Source: Desulfobacteraceae bacterium (GTDB lineage Bacteria > Desulfobacterota > Desulfobacteria > Desulfobacterales > Desulfobacteraceae). Taken from it: a stretch of 5,081 bases of DNA. The notes beneath the pieces were generated by a model, which worked only from the letters and a program-made list of their open reading frames with translations, had not been told where the DNA came from and ran no database searches. Numbering within the stretch: position 1 is the stretch's first letter; each line of letters starts with the position of its first letter. Of this stretch, positions 1-5,029 are shown one piece after another. The translations under genes were made by a program, and so were the position numbers. The stretch is from NCBI GenBank assembly GCA_022712835.1, contig JAFLJU010000397.1, positions 1 to 5,081 of the forward strand. The letters run 5' to 3'.

Positions 1-970
1 CCTTGGGAGCACTTTCTAATCCATCCACCATTTGCTCACGATATTTTATCTGACCGTTGCTAAGCCATTGGGACATCTGTTTTGCAAATTCGTTGTAGCG
101 ATGGCCATAATCATCAAAGATGATGAATCCTTGAACCGTCAGCCGTTTAATCAAGATCTGGCTCATGAGAAGGGACATGCGATTGGGCCCGTCGGGAAGC
201 TTTGTGGCATTGTATTGGGAAATAAGGCCACAGACAGGAATTCTCGCCTTTGTATTGAGCCGGGGCAGAACCGCATCAAACACCTTGCCCCCCACACTCT
301 CAAAATAGATATCAATTCCCTTGGGACAGGCCCGGCCAAGTTGTTCGGCAAAATCTTCGGCCTTATGATCCAGACATTCATCAAAGCCTAACACTTCTTT
401 TGCGTATTGACATTTTTCAGCCCCACCGGCAACACCGACCACATGGCACCCTTTTATTTTCCCGATTTGTCCCACCGTGGCGCCCACAGGCCCTGTGGCA
501 GCAGCAACCACCAGGGTCTCACCCTTTTTGGGTTGTCCGATATCCAACAATCCCATGTAGGCGGTAAACCCCGGCATTCCCAATATCCCTAGGGCATGGG
601 AAGGATTTTTAGGATCATTTCCCAGGGGGGTCAGGCCGGTGCCATCGGAAAGACAATAGTCCTGCCACCCGCTGTAAGCCAGCACAAAGTCACCCGCCTT
701 ATAGTCAGGATGTTTGGAAATTTCCACCCGGCAAACAGTTGCCCCTACCATGGCTTCGCCAATTTTAACCGGTTCTGCATAGGAAGGTGCATCGTTCATG
801 CGCCCTCGCATATAGGGATCCAGGGAAAGGTAAACCGTGCGAAGCAATACCTGGCCATCTTTCGGGGTTGAAACCTTCGTGGTCTCCAGACGAAAGTTTT
901 CCGAAACCGGGGCCCCGTGGGGGCGGGAAGCCAGCACAAACCTGCGGTTGATTTCTTTATTTTGGGACAT
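1..970 (-). CDS. curA: CurA-like NADPH-dependent alkenal/one (curcumin) reductase, 3' end cut by window edge
   Basis: Medium-chain dehydrogenase/reductase of the zinc-independent leukotriene B4 12-hydroxydehydrogenase/CurA type, cytosolic, which reduces the C=C bond of alpha,beta-unsaturated ketones and aldehydes with NADPH. 323 codons are readable from ATG at 970 with no stop; from memory E. coli CurA (YncB) has 345 residues, and the alignment suggests about 22 are missing beyond the left edge. Visible landmarks: N-terminal RRFVLASRPHGAP (9-21), LSLDPYMRGRM (49-59), LGMPGFTAYMGLLDIGQP (130-147), the nucleotide-binding AAATGPVGATVGQIG (156-170) and AGGAEKC (181-187), and YFESVGGKVFDAVLP (222-236). 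Near residue-for-residue similarity to E. coli CurA makes the family call firm; the physiological substrate is unknown. It is third in the operon, starting 2 nt after the stop of the flavin oxidoreductase, with AAGGAG five bases before ATG, so translational coupling is likely. The frame is intact throughout. Confidence 0.93.
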   Translation of the reverse strand, partial: MSQNKEINRRFVLASRPHGAPVSENFRLETTKVSTPKDGQVLLRTVYLSLDPYMRGRMNDAPSYAEPVKIGEAMVGATVCRVEISKHPDYKAGDFVLAYSGWQDYCLSDGTGLTPLGNDPKNPSHALGILGMPGFTAYMGLLDIGQPKKGETLVVAAATGPVGATVGQIGKIKGCHVVGVAGGAEKCQYAKEVLGFDECLDHKAEDFAEQLGRACPKGIDIYFESVGGKVFDAVLPRLNTKARIPVCGLISQYNATKLPDGPNRMSLLMSQILIKRLTVQGFIIFDDYGHRYNEFAKQMSQWLSNGQIKYREQMVDGLESAPK

Positions 971-972
971 GA

Positions 973-2088
973 TTACTCCTTTTTTTTGTTGTTGTTCTTC
1001 TTTTCCTGGGAACAATGCAGTGCCTCTTCCAGCCCTAGGGTTAAAAAACACCGGTTACATGAAATACAGGTGGCCTTTTGAACCTCTCCCTGGGCCCATC
1101 TTTTAACAAGATTTGGTTCCCGGATAAGGGGTCTTGACAGGGCGATATAGTCGGCTACCCCTGAATCTATGGCCGCTTGGGCCAGGGGATAGGAAAGGAA
1201 CCCACCCACCAGAATAAGGGGGATTTTTATCTGTTGCTTAAAAGCCAGGGCCGCCTCTTTATAGTAGACTTCCCTGTCTTCAGACTTTGAAGTCCCCCCT
1301 CTGGAGGGAATGAGCTTCCCGGATTCAAAGGTGCCGCCGCTCATCTCAATGGCGTCCATCCCAAGGGTTTCAAGCATCAGGGACACCTGGAGCATCTCCT
1401 GGGTTGTAAACCCGTTCTCAAGAAAATCCTCGGAGTTGATCTTGACCAGAATGGGAAAAGATTCGCCAACTCGTTGCCGGATTTCCCCATAAACCTCCAT
1501 AAGCAACCTTGCCCGGTTCTCAAGACTTCCCCCATAGTTGTCATCCCGCAAATTATAATGGGGAGATAAAAACTGACTCAGCAGATAACCATGGGCGGCA
1601 TGGATCTCAACGGCATCAAACCCTGCTTCAACCGCTCTTTGGGCCGCATCACCAAAGGCGTGTACCGTTCTTTTAATATCATCAATTGTCATTTGAGTGG
1701 CGACTTTAACGCCCTCTTCCACAACATCTGTTGGTCCCATTGGGGCATGGGCCCCTTTTCCGATTGCCCTTTGTCCGGCATGGGCCAACTGCACTGCCAC
1801 GGCCCCGCCATTTTCCTGAACCGCCGAAACCACGCTTTTCAGAGAGTCCATCATAGCATCGGAATAGATGCCCATCTGCCGGGGCCCGGCCTGGCCTTCC
1901 AACAAAACATGGGCGTGCCCCGTAATAACAAGCCCGACCTCTCCTTTGGCAAGAACGGCCATGCAATCGAGCAACGGCTGTTTTGCCCTTCCGTCAAGAT
2001 CTGCCATTGCTTCATAGGTGGCAGACCGGACAAACCGATTTTTCAATCGCATGCCGTTTATAATAGTGGGTTCAAATAATCTGGACAT
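973..2088 (-). CDS. Old Yellow Enzyme family NADH:flavin oxidoreductase (FMN ene-reductase)
   Basis: 371-residue single-domain (beta/alpha)8 FMN enzyme of the YqjM / 2,4-dienoyl-CoA reductase N-domain class, expected to reduce activated C=C bonds with NAD(P)H in the cytosol. Landmarks: LKNRFVRSAT (15-24), the FMN-contacting QLAHAGQR (100-107), EIHAAHGYLLSQFLSP (161-176) with the catalytic-type H163/H166 and Y168, YGGSLENRARLL (185-196), VKIN (215-218), phosphate-binding VGGF (294-297) and ALSRPLIREP (316-325). After the barrel, C341-x2-C344-x2-C347-x11-C359 resembles the cysteine set that holds the 4Fe-4S cluster of dienoyl-CoA reductase (FadH), but the FadH flavodoxin-like C-terminal NAD(P) domain is absent. 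The protein ends in a Lys/Asn-rich tail. AAAAGGAG lies 4 nt before the ATG at 2088. It sits between a NemR-like repressor (42 nt gap) and curA (2 nt gap), which points to electrophile or quinone detoxification, as with nemR-nemA of E. coli; the true substrate cannot be told from sequence. Confidence 0.92.
   Translation of the reverse strand: MSRLFEPTIINGMRLKNRFVRSATYEAMADLDGRAKQPLLDCMAVLAKGEVGLVITGHAHVLLEGQAGPRQMGIYSDAMMDSLKSVVSAVQENGGAVAVQLAHAGQRAIGKGAHAPMGPTDVVEEGVKVATQMTIDDIKRTVHAFGDAAQRAVEAGFDAVEIHAAHGYLLSQFLSPHYNLRDDNYGGSLENRARLLMEVYGEIRQRVGESFPILVKINSEDFLENGFTTQEMLQVSLMLETLGMDAIEMSGGTFESGKLIPSRGGTSKSEDREVYYKEAALAFKQQIKIPLILVGGFLSYPLAQAAIDSGVADYIALSRPLIREPNLVKRWAQGEVQKATCISCNRCFLTLGLEEALHCSQEKKNNNKKKE
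976..988 (-). promoter_or_regulatory. curA Shine-Dalgarno embedded in the end of the upstream gene, overlapping an A8 slippery run
   Basis: Read on the minus strand, the last codons of the flavin oxidoreductase are AAC AAA AAA AAG GAG TAA. The AAGGAG (981-976) is the ribosome binding site of curA, 5 nt before its ATG, and so lies wholly inside the upstream coding region. The same bases make the heptamer A AAA AAG in the zero frame (985-979), the canonical bacterial -1 slippery sequence. A -1 shift reads GGA GTA ATC ATG and enters the curA frame without a stop. Confidence 0.6.
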
Positions 2089-2130
2089 ATATCTCCTTTT
2101 AAAATTTTATTGGATCCTTAAGCCGATGGA

Positions 2131-2733
2131 TCAGCCTAGGGGTTTTAAGAAAAAATCAAATAACAGCCGGATACACTCTTTTACAGGGAGGGTGGATCCG
2201 GCTATCTTCATGTTCAACAATGCCCCTTCCCAGGCATTCCAGATAAACTCGGTCAAGGCCTCCCGGGGGATATCATTTCGGATGGTTCCCAGGGACTGGC
2301 CCCGGTCGATATGATCTGAAATTCGATTTTTCCAAGTGGTTGTGGCATCACACATCTTTTGCCGGCACGCCTCACTTGCCTCGCTGATCTCTGCCGCCAG
2401 GTTGCCGATAAGGCACCCGGTTCTCACATCACTTTGCTCATGATGGGAGATAATCATCTCAAACCCATATCGCATGGCCGCAAGGGGTTCTGTGGGGCCT
2501 TTTTCAAGCAATGCCTCCCAATGGAGAGTCAAGGTATCCGAATAGAACCCAATAATCTCAACGGTAAACTCTTCCTTGCTTTTGAAATAATTATAAAAGG
2601 ATCCTTTTGGGATCCCCACCGCCTCCACAATCTCCTTAATCCCGGTGCCGTTGTAGCCGTTCTTTGCAAACAACTGAATTCCGGTTTCAAGCAGTTTCAG
2701 TCTGACGTCTGTTTTTGGAATTGTTTTTCTCAT
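2131..2733 (-). CDS. TetR/AcrR-family repressor, NemR-like electrophile sensor
   Basis: 200-residue TetR-family regulator. The N-terminal helix-turn-helix domain spans about residues 9-56, with TGIKEIVEAVGIPKGSFYNY (30-49) followed by the family-typical F-KSKEEF. The ligand domain carries TGCLIGNLAAEIS (105-117) and EGALLNMKIAGS (169-180). Against E. coli NemR, recalled from memory, Cys107 lies at the position of the redox-active Cys106 and Lys176 at that of Lys175, the pair reported to respond to hypochlorite and electrophiles. Cys123, Cys128 and Cys187 are further cysteines. The start is fixed by an in-frame TGA at 2760-2758 and by lack of another start before the HTH; there is no Shine-Dalgarno sequence, which fits the promoter placement right at the ATG. 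First gene of the operon with two ene-reductases, so most likely an autorepressor released by reactive electrophiles. This cysteine is common in the subfamily, so the inducer remains a guess. Confidence 0.9.
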   Translation of the reverse strand: MRKTIPKTDVRLKLLETGIQLFAKNGYNGTGIKEIVEAVGIPKGSFYNYFKSKEEFTVEIIGFYSDTLTLHWEALLEKGPTEPLAAMRYGFEMIISHHEQSDVRTGCLIGNLAAEISEASEACRQKMCDATTTWKNRISDHIDRGQSLGTIRNDIPREALTEFIWNAWEGALLNMKIAGSTLPVKECIRLLFDFFLKPLG

Positions 2734-2739
2734 GAATGG

Positions 2740-2768
2740 AAGATATGACCGGTCGTCTCAATTGTCAA
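2740..2768 (-). promoter_or_regulatory. Sigma-70-type promoter of the tetR-oye-curA operon
   Basis: On the minus strand a perfect -35 TTGACA (2768-2763) is followed by a 17-nt spacer and TATCTT (2745-2740), matching the -10 consensus at four of six positions. A start site about 7 nt further falls at position 2733, the A of the repressor ATG, so the transcript is predicted to be leaderless or nearly so. This agrees with the missing Shine-Dalgarno site. Confidence 0.65.
2742..2759 (-). promoter_or_regulatory. Candidate operator for the TetR-family repressor
   Basis: An 18-bp imperfect dyad centred between 2750 and 2751, with the perfect palindrome GACCGGTC (2747-2754) at its core; seven of nine positions in each half-site are symmetric. 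It lies between the -35 and -10 elements of the operon promoter, where a bound TetR-type dimer would block RNA polymerase. Size and position fit autoregulation; binding is inferred. Confidence 0.55.
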
Positions 2769-2826
2769 GAACCCCCTTCAAAAAACACAAAACCGTCAAG
2801 ATTCATATAAAACTACGGCCAAAGTT

Positions 2827-2845
2827 TTGCAATAAGGTATTGCAA
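2827..2845. repeat. Perfect inverted repeat, 8-bp arms and 3-base centre
   Basis: TTGCAATA-AGG-TATTGCAA is a 19-bp perfect dyad. Neither side has a run of T directly after the stem, so it does not look like an intrinsic terminator. Its size fits a binding site for a dimeric regulator; it lies about 60 bp upstream of the operon -35 element and beyond the 3' end of the AraC remnant. Confidence 0.6.
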
Positions 2846-2891
2846 TTATGAGAGTTTTATTTTTTGTTGTATAGAAGCAAAGACCTTAGCT

Positions 2892-2904
2892 CCGGCTATG
2901 CCGG
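2892..2904. repeat. Short GC-rich palindrome next to the AraC remnant stop codon
   Basis: CCGGC-TAT-GCCGG can form a 5-bp stem with a 3-base loop directly after the TAA of the AraC-type remnant on the minus strand. There is no T-tract after it on either strand, so it is at best a degraded terminator. Confidence 0.3.
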
Positions 2905-2994
2905 TTAATGCAGAAGGCTAAATTTTTTCCGGTAGGCTCTGGGGGAAAGGCCCGTAGATTTTTTAAACAATCTTCTAAAGGAACTGATATCGCA
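2905..2994 (-). pseudogene. C-terminal remnant of an AraC/GlxA-family transcription regulator
   Basis: The minus-strand frame from 2994 to the TAA at 2907-2905 reads 29 residues containing SSFRRLFKKSTGLSPRAYR, which matches the second helix-turn-helix and closing helix of AraC-family DNA-binding domains, especially the GlxA/FtrA type (consensus there, from memory, is close to EDxSSFRRLFKRxTGLSPxxYRRRF). A TGA occurs four codons upstream of the first recognisable residue, and nothing between 2995 and 3082 resembles the rest of such a protein in any minus-strand frame, so about nine tenths of the gene is gone. The preserved part is too short to act as a regulator. It would have been transcribed divergently from the metallo-hydrolase gene, a common arrangement for a regulator and its target. 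Confidence 0.7.
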
Positions 2995-3016
2995 CCTTTT
3001 TTGTCAATCCTGACAC

Positions 3017-3045
3017 TGTTCAAATACCGGAATCTTCGATACAAT
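3017..3045 (+). promoter_or_regulatory. Weak candidate promoter of the metallo-hydrolase gene
   Basis: TACAAT (3040-3045) matches the -10 consensus at five of six positions. The hexamer 17 nt upstream, TGTTCA (3017-3022), matches the -35 consensus at only three. The predicted leader would be about 30 nt and would contain the AAGGA site at 3072-3076. Since the gene is broken, activity is uncertain. Confidence 0.3.
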
Positions 3046-3082
3046 CCCCCATGACAAAATACCCTTTCAAAAAGGACAACAA

Positions 3083-3542
3083 ATGAAACTCCACCATTTG
3101 AGAAACGCCACCTGTGTAATTGAATCCGGGTCAACCCATATTCTGATTGATCCCATGCTCAGCCCCAAAGGGGCCCTGCCGCCATTTCATGGCCAACGGG
3201 GCCGGTTTTTTCCTTGCCCTTCCAAAGGAACCCTCCATTTACATCTCCGGGGATACGGTTTATACCGATGAAGTTGATCGCGCATTGACCCAATTAAAGC
3301 CCGATATTTGTGTGATCCCAGCCGGTAGCGCCAGCCTGGATGTGGGGGGACCCATTCTCATGTCCCTGGAAGAGATCATCACCTTTATTAGGAATGCACC
3401 GGGCAAAGTGATTGCCAATCACCTGGAAGCGTTGAATCACTGCCCCACAACCCGGTTACAACTAAAAGTGGAATTGGAAAAAAGGGACCTGTTGTCCAAA
3501 ACCATTATCCAGGAGGATGGCCAGACCATCGCCTTAAGCTAA
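3083..3542 (+). pseudogene. Metallo-beta-lactamase-fold hydrolase with a large internal deletion and frame change
   Basis: The gene starts well: AAGGA 6 nt before ATG, then 35 residues typical of an MBL-fold hydrolase family, including LIDPMLSPKGALPPF (21-35). After codon 35 (3185-3187) the homology jumps to the C-terminal half, which continues in another frame from about 3189: NGAGFFL, then YISGDTVYTDE and ANHLEALNH, to the TAA at 3540-3542. The original frame runs on to a stop at about 3271 with unrelated sequence. The two homologous parts total about 152 residues against roughly 250-260 for the family, so about 100 central codons are missing. The lost part would have held HxHxDH and a following His; the Asp of SGDT and the His of NHLEA remain. 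No ribosome binding site precedes the ATG at 3189, so separate translation of the C-terminal half is unlikely. It is almost certainly inactive. Confidence 0.85.
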
Positions 3543-3704
3543 ACGATTTGTTCCATTGACCAACGGCCTTAAGCAATTTTCAAAACCAGGAATGGACTAT
3601 TAAGGGTAAAAATGATAAATAGCCTGAAATTGTGGCAAGGATGATCCTGCCAAGCCTAGGGATCAAGTATGAAAAAATAAATTTAATTTTATTGAGATGA
3701 TAAA
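3543..3704. other. Intergenic region before the lipid synthase, with an imperfect hairpin
   Basis: The stretch holds an imperfect stem (3633-3652, TGGCA-A-GGA / TGA / TCC-TGCCA) with one bulged base and no T-tract. An alternative pairing of GATCC (3643-3647) with GGATC (3660-3664) would exclude it. The last 40 bases are very AT-rich. No convincing -35/-10 pair was identified, although the lipid synthase must be transcribed from somewhere here or upstream. Confidence 0.35.
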
Positions 3705-4982
3705 ATGGAAAGATTTTGGGTGATTGTTGTTTCCGCTGGTATTGGAATAATTTTTTATTTCTGGTTTTCCCAGATGGTTAAAAGGCCATCCATGCAAAAA
3801 TACATCATGTCACACCTATGGCTGTTGCATCCGAACGCCATCTGTTACTGGCGGACAGCCATGGCGGCCTTTGGGTTTGGCCTCTATTTTTACTCCCCCT
3901 ATCAATCCTTTGCCATATTTATCTTTACCTTTGCGGCAATTCTTGACGGCGCTGACGGTATTGTGGCAAGGCAGTGCAACCTGGGGTCCCACTGGGGAGA
4001 ATGGCTGGACCCCATGTGTGATAAACTCACCTATCTGCCCCCCCTGATTGGATTTGCTTATGGAGGCATCCTATCCATAGAATTGATATGGATACTTGTG
4101 ACCATTGAACTTATCGGCCAGTTTTTTGCCCGAAAGATTTTAACCTGGATAAACTTCTCCGGAGCGGCCAATAACTTTGGAAAAATTAAAGCCATTATCT
4201 GCTTTGGCCTTGTAATTTTATGTGCCCTGATGGACAAAAACCCGGAAGTAATCGACATTGCCGATGGGGTGCTCATGGGATGCATTATCCTTTCAGGTGC
4301 ATCGCTTATCTTTAAATTTATCCCCAACCGGCTCTATGCAGATATCCTTTCAGGGCTTAATTTTTGCTGCGGGGTAACCAGCCTTATCCTTACCCATAAT
4401 CATTCTTTTGCCTGGGCCATTTGCATCATCATCATCGGACAATTGTTTGACCTGTTTGACGGGCGCATGGCACTAAAGCACGGGGGTACCAAATATGGAC
4501 CTTATTTGGATGACATTGCTGATTTTGTCAGTTTCGGACTGGCACCCGCCTATGTGATCATACAAAAGGGGGGGACTTTTGCCTGGCTTTTCGGTGGACT
4601 CTTTATTCTCGGTGTTGCATTTCGCCTCGTCCGGTTCATCGCAAAGGATAAAAACCGGACCGACCTGCCCGAGGGGATATTCAACGGCCTTCCCAGTCCT
4701 GCGGGCGCCTTGATCGTTCTGGGGGCATCTCTGATTGCTACACCGCCCATATTGTGGGGACTAACAAGTCTCTCGATCACTCTGATGGTGACCCACATCC
4801 GTTTTGCCCATTTTGGACGAGTCATCCTCAAGCATATCCCCAAACCCGTATTTTTTATGATCTGTTCATCCATTATCGTTACTCTTTCGTTTATCTTCAA
4901 AACAAAGAATGTCGAAATGTTTGGATACCTGATCCTGGGATCTGTTTCTGCTTGCTATACAATAAATATAAATGACAGTTGA
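3705..4982 (+). CDS. Tandem CDP-alcohol phosphatidyltransferase (two domains fused; second is PssA-like)
   Basis: 425-residue polytopic inner-membrane protein. An N-terminal hydrophobic helix (4-25) precedes two CDP-alcohol phosphatidyltransferase domains, enzymes that swap CMP of CDP-diacylglycerol for an alcohol in phospholipid synthesis. Domain 1 (about 38-206) has the complete motif D81-x2-D84-G85-x2-A88-R89-x8-G98-x3-D102-x3-D106 and a PgsA-like PN-x5-R start (43-50). Domain 2 (about 207-418) has D249-x2-D252-G253-x2-A256-L257-x7-G265-x3-D269-x3-D273, followed by type II phosphatidylserine synthase signatures: DFVSFGLAPAYV (273-284), FNGLPSPAGA (326-335) and LMVTHIRFAHF (360-370). In domain 2 the usual Arg is Leu257 and the spacing to Gly is one residue short. 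Single-domain members are normally about 180-250 residues. The start has only a weak GAGA at -8. The gene stands alone after a decayed gene. Serine transfer by domain 2 is inferred; the alcohol used by domain 1 cannot be told. Confidence 0.85.
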   Translation: MERFWVIVVSAGIGIIFYFWFSQMVKRPSMQKYIMSHLWLLHPNAICYWRTAMAAFGFGLYFYSPYQSFAIFIFTFAAILDGADGIVARQCNLGSHWGEWLDPMCDKLTYLPPLIGFAYGGILSIELIWILVTIELIGQFFARKILTWINFSGAANNFGKIKAIICFGLVILCALMDKNPEVIDIADGVLMGCIILSGASLIFKFIPNRLYADILSGLNFCCGVTSLILTHNHSFAWAICIIIIGQLFDLFDGRMALKHGGTKYGPYLDDIADFVSFGLAPAYVIIQKGGTFAWLFGGLFILGVAFRLVRFIAKDKNRTDLPEGIFNGLPSPAGALIVLGASLIATPPILWGLTSLSITLMVTHIRFAHFGRVILKHIPKPVFFMICSSIIVTLSFIFKTKNVEMFGYLILGSVSACYTININDS

Positions 4983-4997
4983 ATGTTTGTTAAACAT
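4983..4997. repeat. Short inverted repeat just after the lipid synthase stop
   Basis: ATGTTT-GTT-AAACAT begins one base after the TGA. The stem is six base pairs, mostly A-T, and is not followed by a T-run, so it is too weak to call a terminator. Confidence 0.3.
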
Positions 4998-5016
4998 ATT
5001 GATATTGTTCGATAAT
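4987..5016 (+). promoter_or_regulatory. Possible promoter ahead of the gene at the right edge
   Basis: TTGTTA (4987-4992, four of six) and GATAAT (5011-5016, five of six) are 18 nt apart. The predicted start near 5023 would leave only a few bases before the GTG at 5030. The region is AT-rich, so chance matches are easy. Confidence 0.3.
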
Positions 5017-5029
5017 TTTCGGTGCATAC

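Larger units (their letters stand above)
2769..3082. other. Intergenic stretch without an intact gene
   Basis: Just over 300 bases between the operon promoter and the broken metallo-hydrolase gene. The left part (2769-2890) is AT-rich and holds a 19-bp inverted repeat; a second CTTGAC copy on the minus strand (2795-2800) lies 31 bp upstream of the one in the promoter but has no matching -10. The middle holds a short palindrome (2892-2904) and an AraC-type gene remnant (2905-2994). The right part (2995-3082) holds a weak plus-strand promoter candidate and the ribosome binding site of the hydrolase. No tRNA, small RNA or strong terminator was recognised. Confidence 0.6.

Noticed and set aside
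163..384. 73-codon minus-strand frame within curA
   Set aside because: It is out of frame with the recognisable CurA protein, which runs unbroken through the same bases.
1591..2079. 162-codon open frame on the plus strand
   Set aside because: It lies wholly opposite the well-supported flavin oxidoreductase and its translation shows no domain; other plus-strand frames at 32-1106 are likewise antisense shadows.
2892..2904. Intrinsic terminator at the CCGGC-TAT-GCCGG palindrome
   Set aside because: The stem is only five pairs and no T-run follows on either strand.
2886..3134. 82-codon open frame on the minus strand
   Set aside because: It is in a different frame from the AraC-type remnant it covers, overlaps the start of the hydrolase gene, has no ribosome binding site and resembles nothing known.
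3531..3574. Direct repeat GCCTTAAGC at 3531-3539 and 3566-3574
   Set aside because: Two 9-base copies, one inside coding sequence, could be chance; no target-site or mobile-element structure surrounds them.
3632..3651. Possible sigma-54 promoter (TGGCA ... TGC)
   Set aside because: The distance between the GG and GC elements is three bases too long for the -24/-12 spacing; the symmetry is better explained by an imperfect hairpin.
3632..3971. Ten-base match TGTGGCAAGG found before and within the lipid synthase gene
   Set aside because: The two copies lie in unrelated contexts, with no extension of the match on either side; most likely coincidence.
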